Shown piece by piece: positions 22,691-36,600 of a stretch of DNA of 64,000 bases; the first letter of the stretch is position 1, and every line of letters starts with the position of its first letter. The position numbers were made by a program, and so were the translations under genes. A model generated the notes under the pieces. That model saw only the letters and a program-made list of their open reading frames with translations. It was not told where the DNA came from and searched no databases. This DNA comes from Porites lobata (taxonomy: Eukaryota > Cnidaria > Anthozoa > Scleractinia > Poritidae): positions 1,166,501-1,230,500 of the forward strand of contig CALNXK010000030.1 of NCBI GenBank assembly GCA_942486035.1, given 5' to 3'.

Positions 22691-23725
22691 TCAGTGAACA
22701 ACATCAAAATAACAATCGACATCATCAACAAGTTCATAAACACGACCCCTAAGCTTTAAACCACAGTTTCTCAGAAGCTTATTGTACTTCCGGCTTTTTA
22801 AAACGATCTGCCATCGCCCAGAAATTCTTTGAACACACTTGATGTCCTTCAAAGCAACAACTGCACTTAACGCATCAATGATCTCCATAACCCTAAAGTG
22901 CGGTAAAATTCGTTGACTATTGTAGTACTCGAGTGCAAAAAAGAAGCACACGGCGTCTTCTCCAAAAGAAGCAGCATCTTGCGATATCGGATCGCTATCG
23001 CAGTCACCTTCGTTAATTAAATTATCGCATGAGCTTAGGGCAATTTCTTTCTTGCTTACAATATACATTTTATCTAAAATTTTCCCAAGTCTTGAGCGCG
23101 ATGATTGCTGGTCAAACAAAGTTTCTGAATTCCTCTGTGTTTTGTTTACGTTGTCGTCAACCTCGACAAAGGCGGAATTAACTTTATTTTGCTTTTCATT
23201 AGCACCTGGGATTCCTTCTTCGTCTACCTTCCTATCGTTTTCAAGCGAAGGCAAATTTTGTTCGGATCCCGTCTTCACAACTCCTAATGTTAAAGGCTCT
23301 GCATCAATTCCCATTTCGGACAATTCCGTTTGAGTAGCAACAGACGAACTCTTTTGCGGAGTGTCCAAAGAAAATTCCTGTTTCTCCACTTGTGACTTTT
23401 GTCCTTTGTCAGGCAACCCGTACTTATCATCTATTTTTCTTTTCTGTTTCTTTCTCCTTGTTCTCAATTTCTTTCGTCTCCTCGAAAAGTTCTTTGAATT
23501 CAGGTAAAAGCTTTCTCGGGAATTTTCTTCGTCCAAGAAAGGTCGGAGACCTAAAATACCACTCGTCAAGTCAACATCACACACGCCAAGTTCACTAGCT
23601 TCTGATAAAAAGACTTCAGGGAAACATCCAACACATCCAACCCCTGTGCATAATATTCTTCCTTCCGAAGTTTTATGAGTTTCTACTCCAGTTGCCCATC
23701 TGTTTGCAGTCACAAAGCCAGCCAT
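22691..23725 (-). CDS. Unrecognised single-exon protein with gag/ORF1p-like C-terminal domain
   Basis: An uninterrupted 344-aa frame. I start it at the ATG at 23725 (AAGATGGCT, good animal context, MAGFVTANRW), not at an upstream in-frame TTG. Residues 1-65 carry several cysteines (CTGVGCVGC). About 85-105 is strongly basic (FSRRRKKLRTRRKKQKRK), a likely nuclear or RNA-binding stretch. The middle is polar and disordered. The last 80 residues (EIIDALSAVVALKDIKCVQR, then ISGRWQIVLKSRKYNKLLR, then GLKLRGRVYELVDD) have the pattern seen in the RNA-binding domain that precedes zinc knuckles in retroelement gag/ORF1 proteins. No CCHC knuckle follows. It could be a domesticated gag-like gene (inference) or a lineage-specific gene. 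It is divergent from NCAPH with 288 bp between the start codons. Confidence 0.7.
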   Translation of the reverse strand: MAGFVTANRWATGVETHKTSEGRILCTGVGCVGCFPEVFLSEASELGVCDVDLTSGILGLRPFLDEENSRESFYLNSKNFSRRRKKLRTRRKKQKRKIDDKYGLPDKGQKSQVEKQEFSLDTPQKSSSVATQTELSEMGIDAEPLTLGVVKTGSEQNLPSLENDRKVDEEGIPGANEKQNKVNSAFVEVDDNVNKTQRNSETLFDQQSSRSRLGKILDKMYIVSKKEIALSSCDNLINEGDCDSDPISQDAASFGEDAVCFFFALEYYNSQRILPHFRVMEIIDALSAVVALKDIKCVQRISGRWQIVLKSRKYNKLLRNCGLKLRGRVYELVDDVDCYFDVVH

Positions 23726-24013
23726 CTTGAGGCTTGAGTACGACTTGACAGAGGACAAAGTGAATTTCCAGTGGGGAGGGGTGCAAATAAGGTCACGTGG
23801 CTATGAAGAGACGGTTGTTTTGAGCGCGAAGATTTATAATCTGGAAGAAAGTACACAGTCAGTTTCACATCGATTAGTTGCCATTCTACACTGAAAATTT
23901 GACCAAGTAAGAAACATTTACAGTCCTCATTCCTTATTCACCGTTATATTTTGTTTCATTCATTGCAGGATTCAAAATTGTGTAGAATTGTAGGTGATCG
24001 TATGAAATAGCAA
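23726..24013. promoter_or_regulatory. Divergent promoter of the orphan gene and NCAPH
   Basis: The two start codons are 288 bp apart on opposite strands. Visible sites are an E-box TCACGTGG (23793-23800) and TTTTGAGCGCGAA (23817-23830), which resembles an E2F/CDE element of cell-cycle genes. A possible 62-bp 5'-UTR intron for NCAPH runs from a GTAAGA donor at 23907 to a TTGCAG acceptor ending at 23968. The minimal upstream frame ATG AAA TAG (24002-24010) ends three bases before the NCAPH start. Confidence 0.55.
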
Positions 24014-24591
24014 ATGGCGGACGTTGCATCTCCATTTCGAACACCGGACTTCATCTCTCCAAATGCACGACGAAGACGCGGGATTGTTCTTGCAAGCACC
24101 CACACACCAACAACTCATTTAGCAGAGAACGATGACGCCGCCGAGAGGAGGCAGAGACGTCTTTCTAAAGCGACATCCGTGACCCTTCAAAGTCCTGCCA
24201 CACCAAGAAGTGCAAGTCGCCTTGACAGCGAGCGGTAAGCTAAGAGAACCAAAAAAAAAAGCTTAAACCCCCTCTTTTTCTTTCTTTGAAAATCTCGAAT
24301 TCGTGATGACTGATCTATTGCCAATCATAATCTAGGGCAAGCTGTAGCTATGGCAATAAACAGGTTAAGGTTAAGTCTATTAGGCAAATATTGGAATCCT
24401 CAGGTTTTTAGGTTTTACTACTGGTACCCTTAAGTTGGGAATTGAAAGAGTGGAGATTCAATTCGTTTTAATCGGTAAGTGATAAAACAGAGTGGAAAAA
24501 CCTTGTGGATTGTTGGTAGAAGTTCGATTTGTGGCATAATAATGTACCACCTCAATTGGTAAAAGATAACCCTTTATTATTATTACTATTA

Positions 24592-24626
<35 letters not shown>

Positions 24627-27600
24627 TTATACATTGTGTTATATCGAGGGAAAACAGAGGTTTATAGAGACCAGTTAATTTCGCAGCTGTCCTATTAAAA
24701 CGCCCTCTCCGGCCTACAGCTGTATTTCTTCAGAGCTACATTAGTCAAATACCAGTTGACTAACTTGGTCAATGTCCTGATCAAGTATTGTCATTGACTG
24801 ACATGTTGACCCAAATTTTGTTCAGGTATTGACCAGTGTATTTCATTTTCCCCAATAAATATAAGCCAAACACCCACCAGTATGTGCCTGAGAAGCCATT
24901 ATACTGATAGACTGTTGGTTGAAGGGCGCGATCCATTCAACTAAAATTTCCGGAAATTTTGGTCCAAAACTCAATGGATCGGTTCAGTCCAACCGGAAAA
25001 GTTTTGAAAAAACTGGTCCACCTTTTGAGGTGGTCCTCTTTTCCCGGTTGGACCGGTCTGAATTTTGGTTGAATGGATCGCGCCCGACATGTATGTTTTG
25101 AATTGACAGACAGGCTATCAACCAATGTATCAACGCAAAGTCAACCGACACATTTTGTTAATTTTCCCCTTTCCCATGGAAGCCACTAGTAATAAACTAG
25201 AATGTGCGTTAACTTAATTCACATGACTGTATATGTGCTTTAACCCTTTTAACCCTAAGATCAAAATTTGAATTCTCATTTGTTGCCCCTATTCATTTCC
25301 TACAGAAGTAGTGGGGAGAAGTTGGTAAAATATCAAACAAATTCATTTTGTTTGATCATGTCCCTAATTCTCATGACCACTCTGTTTGACAAAGCATTGA
25401 TATTACAAGGAGAAATTTGATGCTGATCACTCTTGGGGATTAAAGGGTTAAATAAATACAATATATAATATTCAATACACCAGACGCGTAAAGTTTTAGC
25501 AACTATTTGCTTTTAGGAGCCAAACTGGAGGAACCAATGGTTTAACAAATGGCCAGTTGAAAGACCTGTATTCCAATTGTATCAAATTATCAACTGAAAA
25601 TGTAAGTTAATAAAAATAAACACTGTTATTAATATTGCACAGTTCCATCAAAAGCACGTGGAGGTGAGGCAGCCAAGTGGTTCACACCTTGAACTACATC
25701 TCCATAGATCCGGTTTCAAACCTTGCTTTTACATTGTCTCAACAACTTTGCTCCATTTTGTCTGGATCACAATGGTGCATAATTAAATCCGGACAAATTA
25801 CTCCTGGGGAAGGGGGTGCTGAGTAACCTTGTTAAGTCATAGCATCCTGTCTAGAGTAGAGTGGCAGTACTCCATGGTGCTTCATACTACTTAAAGTGGG
25901 TTAAGTTCTGGCACTTTGGAGTGTGTTTGCTATCCTTTAAGGTGATTCCCTAGTAAAAGAACCTAACATAGATTTTAGATGAAACTTGGTACACTGATGT
26001 AACAAGTCAAGAAGATGATAAAAAAGTAATAAAAAGTGGGGGTCACCGTGCTTGTTTTGATGTCACAATGCTGACAAATACGGCTATTTTGGACCCTTTG
26101 ACAAAAACCGCGCGCAGCCCAAAACTAGACAAAAAGGAAAGATTTTTTCAATGATGCATGTGTTATCGCACAGAATTTGACTTTAATGTGTTGTTTATCC
26201 ACTTACGTACCATAAAAATGCCTTTTAATGCCCTTGTCTTTACTTTACGCTCCAAAGAAGAATTAAATTGGACACGCACTATTTGACACGTGATAGCTCA
26301 ATCCGTACAATTTAGTAAAATTGCCAAAAAACTGAACATAGATTTGTGCCAATTTTTTTCTCACCGAAAGGAAGCACTGTCCTTATTAAAATCATGAAAT
26401 ACAAAATGGGGGTCACCGTACTCGTTTTTGCGGTAGAGCTGCAGAAAGAGCGCACCAAATGCATTTTCCTTGATTTTTGAGAGAGGACTGGGGCAAGTTT
26501 CAAAATAGAATGTATGTGAAAGGGAGAAGAAAGTATTAAAAAATCTGTTTTTACAGAATTTCCATCGAGATATCTCATTTAGGACACAAGGTGATAAAGA
26601 AAGAGTTTAAATGAAAATCAAAGTGAATAAGCACAAATTAAACATCCACTATCGAGGTTCTCCCTGAGGAAGTCGAACTCAGCAACACGCGTACTGCTTA
26701 CGTTATGCACATTCCCACCACATTGAGTCTCACCTCGGCAAGAAACAACCGCAAGCAAAAATTGCAATAGCGTTTCTCTTCGGTCAACTTCATTTTAATA
26801 ATGTTACTTCACATGCTCTTTTTTACGGAGGCCATCTTGTTATGCGCAGTAAGAGATGCGCAATGCAAAACCAGGGAATCACCTTAAATGTGGCTATGAA
26901 ATTTAGGCTAAGTTAAGAGAGAGAAATTATGCAGGGGTGCCCTGATTGCTTCATAGGGGTTTATGCATATTACCGAACTGTTGCTTGTCATGGCTTCTGC
27001 TTATAAAGTGTTTTTCTTCTCCTTACCCTGCCCTCCCCCATGTTAAGAATGTCAGTTTCTACTGGTCAGCAGTGTGACAGTGCTGGGGTGGATGACACTC
27101 ACAGGGTTGTCATGGTTACCCATTCCACTTGTCTGCAGTTCCATGCACCACCAGCTTCTCCAGCACCTCCCCCATGCTGTTTATTTTTTAAAAACAAATG
27201 CAAGTAAAAGTGCAAGTTGAAACAGAATGATAATATTCAAAAAATAAGGTTGTTAAAAATTACTCTCTCATCTTTGTAGAAAATCAATGCAAAGAATGCT
27301 TTTGGCCTACACCTGATTGACTACATGCAAGACTTAATCAAGACTGTCAAGGAAGGAGACATGACAAACTTTCAGGTACTAATATAGCACTTCTTTAAAC
27401 ACTTAATTTACATTTTATTTACTTTACATGTCTGTTTTAAATGAAGTTGAAATTAAAAATGCCCATTCATCAAACTCTACTTGTTATTCACCCAACTGAA
27501 GCTGTCAGTAATTTTTCATGTACAGTCGACTCCCGATAATTCGAACCTTCAAGGGAATAGAAAAAGTTTGAGTTATGGGGAGTTCGAGTTATCGAGGGTA

Positions 27601-30600
27601 AAATTATATAGAAGATGATCTGAAGGGAAATGAAAATTGCGTCAAGTTAGCGGGAGGTTCAAGTTATAGAGGGTTCTAGTTAACGGGAGTCAACTGTATT
27701 TCAGTTATTTACCAACTCTTCAGTTGTTCAGTTGCAATGTTATATCAAGTGATTATTACTATAATTTTTCTTTCTCTCATGAGGCATCTAATGAAAGAAG
27801 TATCATGAAAAAAATGGCCCATGGTTGGCAGCATATTGAGTACTCTAAGCAACTTTCCTGTTATCAAAATTGTGTTACGTTTCTGTTCCCATTTCCACAG
27901 GTTGCAAGTTGCACATTGGATGCAAGTGCTAAAATCTATGCTGGTCGAGTTGATTCCATCCATGCACAAGCCTACAAAATGTTAGGAGGTTTAGGAAGAG
28001 CTGAGAATCAAGGTTCTATTACATGGAAATATATTCTTTTGTAAAATATATGGCATAAGTAACATAACTAACCACTCAAAGGTAAAATGAGAGATCTTAG
28101 TTAAGATAATGCTTTAAGCAGGTTCATAAGAATTGCACCTGACTGGTAAAACCTTTAAAAGCCCCAAAAAGATTGACCGCAGGAAAATTCCTTCTTTTGA
28201 TTTAAATCTTGTTTGGTTATATACATGTTCAGTAGTTTTCAGAAAATAACGTGTTCTTGTTTTGTGGTTGTGGTTGTTATTGTTTTTTTGTTTTTTGCTT
28301 TGGTATATCATTCTTTATCTCAATGATATCTCAGATGGTATCAAATACGAAAGGTTTTTTTCTTTCAAGATGGAGATGAGAATGCCGTTGAAGGAAATGG
28401 AGAAGAACAACAAGGACCTCAGAAAACAAAGAAGGTACGATACAATAATTCTCTTATATATGGGACAGTTAAACTTATTGTGTGTATTATTTACAGTTTC
28501 CTTGAAATGTAATTGACAGGGGTGCTTCGAATAGTGTTCAATGGCATTAAGACTAGTGATTCCTACTCTTATTTTGATTTTTCCCATTCATTCCCAATTA
28601 TGTACAAGTCAGTTTGTACTTGGAGAATCTAGCAGTTGATTTGAAATCACCTAGGGCTTTATTCTAGGTCACACTTTAGTTAGTTAGTTAGGCTCTACAA
28701 GCATAATAATAAAGCTGAACTAAAGAGAAACTGTTGAAATTGTGTTTTTTCTTTTGGTCTGATACTTGTTGAAAGTCAAGAAAGTATTCTTATTGGTAAC
28801 TTTGGCTTCATTATGATATTCAATTTAATCATAGCACTCAAAAAAAAAATCCAGCACATCCTGTGGGTAAGCAGCTCTCACGTTTTGTTTGCCCAGGGCA
28901 TTAACAACTTGCTTCTTTTAGCTGATGATTAATTTTATTTGGAGGGTGACTTTCCTGGACCCTTCTCCATCACCGAAAGTGACCTTTAACAGTTACTCGC
29001 CAAAGCAAGAAAAAACCACTCATTCTGGACGATCAGACAGGAACTTTTTTCGAGCCTTGTAATCATGACTGCATTTTATACTTAATCTCGTTCTCAAGGC
29101 TCGTTTGGATTGAATTGAAGTGATATGTTTTTTTTTAAGGCTGCCAATCATAAGCCAGGAAATACCATAGAGACAAATCTTAAGAACCTTAATGTCAACC
29201 AGTTTGACTTGGCTTTTGAGGTAAGTGGTTAGCTTGTGATATTGACTATCAAATTTTGAATTAATTATTGGAAGCAGGGTTTACAAAGGGTTTTGATTTC
29301 TTGAAATTTACGGAAAAAAATGGCAAAAAGTCTGGAGGATTTTTTCCTTCAAACCTGCAACAAGAGTATTATTGGTTTAAGTAAATTTTTTTTTCCAGAA
29401 ACTAGTCAATCACTGCGTCTTGTGAGTCTGGCCTGGCCCATGCCGTTTTCCACATCCTAATACTTCAGTAAACATTTAAGTTGTTAATTCAGGGCTCAGA
29501 GAAACTTGAATTCCAGCTTGCCCTTTTGGCAAGCAGCTCTCATATTTTGCTTGCTTGGGGCCACTTCTTGCTCATCTTTATAGTTAATGATTTGGTGAGA
29601 AGATGACAAGCTTCAACCTTTGCCCATTGGGCAAGTGAGCTTTTAAAGTTACTTGCCCCCCAGGAAAATCTACTGGTCCCTGACTACAGGACACAACTTT
29701 TTTTGAGTCCTTTAATTGCATACATGTATCATCCATGGGCAATGGGTATACACTGAATCAGTAACTTATTCTGAACAAGTACAGAAATGTTAATTTTCAC
29801 ACTGATGATGTGTCGCTCGCTACCCAGGTCTGGGTGCCTATGATTGGTGCAAGGGAAATTTGCTTCAACCAATCAGAAGCACTACCCAGATCTTGGTAGT
29901 GACATGTCATCAGCATGGAATTTCTGTAGTCGTTTCTTAGACTACATTTCACAGAGAAACCAGTGGTAGCGTCACAAAATATCAGTATTTTCTCAGGCTA
30001 TGCCAGATGTTTTCTGTTCTATTCCTCCATAATAATAGGTTGATCCATTGTTCCACAAGACATCAGCTGCCTTTGATGAGGGAGGCACAGGCGGTCTCCT
30101 CCTGAATCATCTGTTTGTCCGTGATGACAGCTGTGAGCTCCTTCTCGACTCTGCATCAGTTACCATGGCAACAAGGGATGTGTCATCGGAAGGGCAAACA
30201 ACACAAGATAACAGTATGGTGGACCTGTCTGAACTCCGAGGTGAAACACATTGATAATTATAACATTTTGAATTGCACCATGACTAGTTTTCTTTTACTT
30301 GTACCCTCTTATCATAAGAAGCTCCACAAAATGTTCCATCCCTGGGAAAACATTGGTGGACAGCCATTATATGGCCAAAAACTATTTTTCTTTAGTTTTG
30401 ATCTCTGGATCTCTAGCCTGTTCCCGGCATTCAGATAGCAGAGCGTGGACGAAAAATTGCAAGAGAAAAAAAAATGAGGGGTTTTCTTTTTGTGCTTGCC
30501 ACGTACAATTTAACTTGCTCCCCACCATCTGAACACCCGGAACAGGCTTCTGGATCTCCTAGTAATGAACCAGTCACCCTTTTTTAGTATCAAAAGAGGC

Positions 30601-33600
30601 AGAAATTCCAAAAATAATGTGAATGTGTGACAGACTGTTCAGTCAGGCAAAATGAAAAATGTATTTTGTAACTATTTTCTTGCAGATGTTTACAGACGTG
30701 TAAACTTTGAAGGACTGCAGATCTGTCCACATTTTGCTGATTTTGAATTTACAAACTGGACAAGAAATGGCGAGGTACCATACTGCCAGTTAAGATGATG
30801 ATGATGATGAGTATTATTATTATTATTATTATTTCAGAGAATTCCCAGCAAAAGAATGGGGCAATTGTTAGGAGACTCTACCTTCCATCTCAAAGTTAAT
30901 GTAACGCCCATGTTAATGGTTATTTTTGTTGTATTTAGAGATAAAAAAAGCCTATAGCTGCCTGGGTGAAAGGAATTAGGTGTTTTTATTTTGTAATTTT
31001 GACAACAATTGCCGCAAATTGTCTATATGTTTTAGGCAATGATTTTTGCAGATCTATTCACCATGTTAATGACAACTTCCTTTATATATCTCTTGGTAGA
31101 AGTGATGATAATTTATTGTATTAAACTTTTGCATATATATATACTGCTGTTGTGAAATCTCTACAGGTCAATACTAACTACAGCAGAATGATGGCAGAAA
31201 TGGAAACTAATGAACATGCTTTTGACATCAATGCACCAGGTGAGATACTTTGCCCCTTTATCACTTTACGTTAGGAGAGTGAGAAGAAGTTCTCAGACCA
31301 AGCCTCACCAAATAAGCCTCTGTATGGTTTACCTGTTGATGTCGATTTTGTTATGCATTTTCCATCAAATTGTTGGGTCTTCAGGCAAAATCATCAGATA
31401 TTTTAAGGATTGTTTTAATTGCTAGCACTACTAGCGAGCACAGCGCAACCACAATAACAATGAAATGAGAAAATAAGCAAAATAAAAACTCTGAAGTGCA
31501 GCACACTTTTTGGTAGGTTTCTTTGCCCTCATTGCATGACTGGCGATGTCAAACATGATTGAAATGGCATTGCAATCATCGCGACTTTGATTTAGTCAGG
31601 AATACCCATACAGAGGCTCACCTATCATAGGCCTATAGATTAGCACACAGAAAATATGAAGTTTCTTGTGGACCTGCACTTTCATTCTGAAGCACTTGAT
31701 GTCATGTGTAGTGCACCATCTGGGAAAACCCTTTAAAAAAGAGTCTGAAGCATGAAAGTTAATTACTAGCTAATGCTTTTTTTCCTTTAAAAAATGTTGA
31801 TTTTGGCCCTCTTATTTCCTTGACGTTAACAAAAACAGGTTCTCAGAACTTTTGAAAAAAAAAAAAAAACAGTTATGAGTTAAAATTATATTAGTTTTAG
31901 ACTGAACTGCTATGATAGTGTAGCTGATTTTAATATGGAAACTAGCTCCCCTGTTTTGCTATCAAATTCTACAGCTACTGAGCCAGAATGTGATTACTCA
32001 GAAACAATGGGAGATGACTATGGTGATGACGACTTGCCTGACATGGGAGATGTAAGTATCCAAATTGTCATCTGTTATCAGTAGACAAGATTGGAGGGAA
32101 ATCATTATGCTGCCTGTATGATTTGCTGAATTTAATTTATAGATCTAAATGTGATTGAAGGATTAGGGTTTAAATTATTGCTAGACCTTTTGTCACTCCA
32201 GGAGAACACCTGCAAATTAAACCTTGTGACTTTAGAGGTTGACCTTCAGTAAGTAGCAGTTTTGTCGTTTGAAGGTCAAGTACAGCTCTAGAAGGCTGTG
32301 CAGTATATCATACTATTGTGTGAAAATTAGCCCTGATTATCAAATCTAAAGAATTTGAACTTTGAGTGTGATCAAGCTAACAGGATACTTCTGTATTTTT
32401 AAAGCTGATCGAGAAAAAGTAACTCAAAGATTCTCTTCCACTCTCCAATAGCTATCTATTGTCTTTTCTCTTTTTTGCTGTAAGATTTTCTTATGTCTTC
32501 AGTACATGATTTTTTTTGTTTGTTTTGTTTTACAGGATGTTGAATATGGAAGAGATGGCTGTGAAAATGTTTTTCACAATCCTATATGCCATGCATCACT
32601 TGCTTTTACAGATGGTCAAGAAGCTAGAATGGTTCCTTCCCAGGATGCAAGGTGTGCATAAGCCTTAGATGAAAATGTCAATATTTTTAACAGTTATTAG
32701 ACGTTTTAAGTTATTACTTGAATTCTCCTTTCTTAAGTAAATAAGCTCTGATCACAGGCAGGGCTGTACCATAGGATCGACCAGTGGCCATGGTGCCTTA
32801 CTTTTGCAGGGTTTGCAAAGTCTTGAAAAGTCCTTGAATTGTACATTGGGGAAGACCTTGAAAAGTCCTTAATTATCAATTTAAGACAAGTGTACTATAA
32901 AGTGTAGAGAAGTTGGTGGAGCAAACAGTTCAAAGTTTAAAGTCCTGTTCAAATGGACTGGGAATGTGCTTTTTTGTACAATCTGTGAAATTACGTTCCT
33001 GGTAGGTGGTGCTTGAAAATCTAATGTGGTTCCTTGAAAAGTCCTTAAGAGTTGAATGCAATTTTTTGTATGAACCCTGTTTTGCTCCCGGGCGACTTGA
33101 ATATGTTAAGTTTGTTTTTTTCATAGAAACCACCTTCTGCTCAGAGGACGCCGGTACATTATTATCTCATCTTTGATCTAAGTGCCACAGGGCATGCAAC
33201 AAATCAAAGTTGTATGTGATTCTGCTAAGAGCATCGTACATACCGTACTTATTCAATGCTCTTACAAATTATTAATCTTTAAAATTAAGAAATATAAGAA
33301 TTAAACATGATAGTAATAATCCGGTTACATCTTTAAAAAAACTACAGTAAATTTATTTCATTAACCATTGGTCTGAAATATGGAAAAGAAAACCATCATT
33401 AGTATCACTACACGCGGCCAAATGACAAACTGCCCTCTCTAAAACGCTTCTTTTCGCGGGCCAAATGGCAAAGTGCACGCTGTACATGGAATTTGAAGCC
33501 CCCAACATGATTTCATGTTAACAATCTTTCCTTATGAAATAAATTTGTATGATTTGGCCTTGTGTGTTTATAATAATGATACCCCGATCGGGCGCAAATG

Positions 33601-36600
33601 ATGCTACTCGGGCCACAAATAAACTATATGCCCTCCAAAAGTCGTGTGATTGCCCTATCAACCATCGCCATCTGGAAGCAAAGGGCTGAAGAACTGTTCT
33701 GTTCACTAGTTTACCAGCTCCAATTTATTTTATTTTTCTTTTTGCTCGCAGAATTACTCTAGGTTCTGCAGCCACCACGGCTGGTAGCCTATGCCTGGAG
33801 CTGTCTTCTCAGCCAAGCGATTACTCGTACTTCAAATCTGACTTCATGTCAACTTGGGCCGGACCTCAACACTGGAGACTCCGCTCCAAGTTCTCTAAAG
33901 GTACTTACGCATTACTACGGTCGCCAACCCCAGTGTGCGGTATATTGAGGTTCGGCGGTGAAGTAACCGTATTTGAATCCGTTTTTATCTGCGTCTTAAG
34001 GTGATGTTACACTGGACGATTCGCAACGACGATTTTTACTGCAACACAGCGTTGTAATGTTGGAACAATGTTTTAACCATTCGAAAAAAATGTCGCAACA
34101 ATGTTGCAACGCTGTGTTGCGCTAAAAATGGTCGTTGCGAATCATCTCGTGTAACATCACCTTTAGTCTTCCTAGCCTGCGTAGCAGGCGCTAGGAATAA
34201 GTGGGCGAAATAAAGAAGAAACGCGCGCGCCTTCCTCGGGCGCGTTTTTTCTTTATTTCGCCCATTTATTCCTAGCGCCTGCTACGCAGGCTAGTCTTCC
34301 CGGCTGTCAGAGCCCAACTTGGCATTTTGGATACCTTTTTGGTACTTAATTTCGCGTTTTTCGCGATTGGAAACAAAACGCGAAAATAAAGACCCGCAAA
34401 AATAAATCCTCACGAGATTTAAGCGCGCGAAATTAAATACTCAGATAGAAAATTTAAATCATATAAAAAAAAATATTAAGTTGAAATAGCAACATCATAT
34501 ACAAGATATGTATGGACAATATAACTTGTTAACTGGTTAGACTGGTTTACTTCACTTTGAAGATACAAAACGGAAGTAGGTAAAATTTGTAAAGCTTTCA
34601 CACGTTGCTTTTCCAGTTTAACTAGAAATTTGAAAACTTTGAAACTTTTTTTACAAACAAAATGAAGTTGAGAAAGCTTAAATCGCGAATTTTAATGCCC
34701 TTTTCTCATATTTGCGTGTGGAAATCGCGGAAATAAAACCCCGCGAAATACTCTCTCGCCCAAATCGCCAAATTAAATACCCGCGAAATTAAGTACCATT
34801 AAGGTAATGCCTTACGGGAGGTTCGACCTATGAAAATCAGTGTAACGGCAAATAACCACACTGAACTTTCCTTTCCAAGTCTAAATATTGACCTATCGCT
34901 TTTTTTTCTCATTAATACACAACTTAGGATTGGCAAACTCTATATCAACGGCTGACCAGCAAAACAAGAAAAAGCGAGCCAGAAAGGAGCCGTTTACCAT
35001 CAAGTTTGACAGTGAAGTAGACTTCACGACCAACTTTTCAAAAGGAAGGGTATGTTCCCAGATTTTTTGCACCTTCGAAAGAGGCTTTATAATAGCACTC
35101 TTCGTGCGTACACGGAGGAGTTAGAAGCTTTTTGACCACTGTTTTTCCCTGCCATGATCTTCAGGAATAGTGTCAAGTGCAAAAATAGACCTAAATGGTA
35201 ACAGTCCAGAGTATGCAGGCTTTCCTCATTTTTGTACACCTTCGTTCTACGGAAGCAAGTTTCCAAAGTGATGCAGTAGTGTGCAGCAGGATAAATATTG
35301 TTCAGCAAATGCTCCGCAACTAGTGAGACGACGGCGAAGGCAATGAGAACGGCAAAAAAGCAATAGGTTTAGATTAGCAAAACAACAACTGTGCACGTGC
35401 ATCACGCTGTTTTGCACATTTCTTTGCTGTCGTTGCACGACCGCGACGTGAGACTGCCTAATTTCACGTTTTATGTAGAACGTGAACTGAAGAATATTTT
35501 CATTTTGTTCTTCTAAACTCAGAAAAAGACCTTTAGAATTTAACTCCAGAAAAGTTCGTCAACATGTGACAAATTGAGAGCGGTGAAGTTTGAAACAACG
35601 CAAATGCTGCACTTTTTGAGTGACGTTTTCGTAGCCGTCGTCGTCGTGGCTGCTGCTTCGCTTAAGCTCCCAATTTTAAAAGGGGTCTGAGTGTCGAGTA
35701 ATGCTAAGATGATAATGAGACGGATTTTAAACGAGTTTAAAAGTCTTTTTCTCATTGTTGTATCCAGGATATCATTGTTTAGGAACAAGGGTTAACAGAG
35801 TCTGTTGGTGCGCGGCCTTCAGTGACCCTAAATCCTTGCTAGACTTCTTCCCTTCCGTGTAGCTTTAAGTAGTTTTAAACTGACCCGTGAAACGGAGCAC
35901 TGATGAAGAGAGGAGGGTAAATGAGCGTACCAGACTCTCAATTCAAGTGAATTCATTTTCCAGAATTGGAACTAAAATATGGAATGAATTGCCGGAAACT
36001 TTAAGAAAACTTTCAAAAAATGCCTTTAATAGGAAAATAAAACAAACACGTTTTGAGATCCTAGCTTCAGAAGACTGTTATATTGATCTCCCAATAGTAA
36101 TAGTATTCCATTAGTTTATCAGTAGTTTCTGGTCATTGTTGCCAATTTTAGTTTCTTTGGTTCTCTTGTTACTTTTAGTTGTATTTTAATAGTTGTATTT
36201 ATTTCCTGTAAACATAACCCGCCTAGATTAGCTTTACTTCCCGCAGGCATGTTATAATTGTACTTTTACCTTGAAACACAAAAAATGTATGTGTGTATGT
36301 GCCGTTTGCTTCGTCAGTCTAATGGGTACTGTTACGAGTTACCGACGTAAAATGAAGACCCTTTACCTTTTTGAACTGCCTTTTATTGTTGTATTTTTTT
36401 TTCTGCCAGGCTGCTACGACCTTGTCGAAATCTACTCTTGCAAAGTACACAGCAGACAAGACCACGTTACCCGAAGACCTTCATTACGATGCGGATAAGC
36501 TTTTTAGACTGTTTATCAAACCAAAAATCATGGTGAGTGGATTATTAACTAATGTGAGGCTGTGCCAGATAATCAAAGGGGCACAGATTTAATAGGGGCA

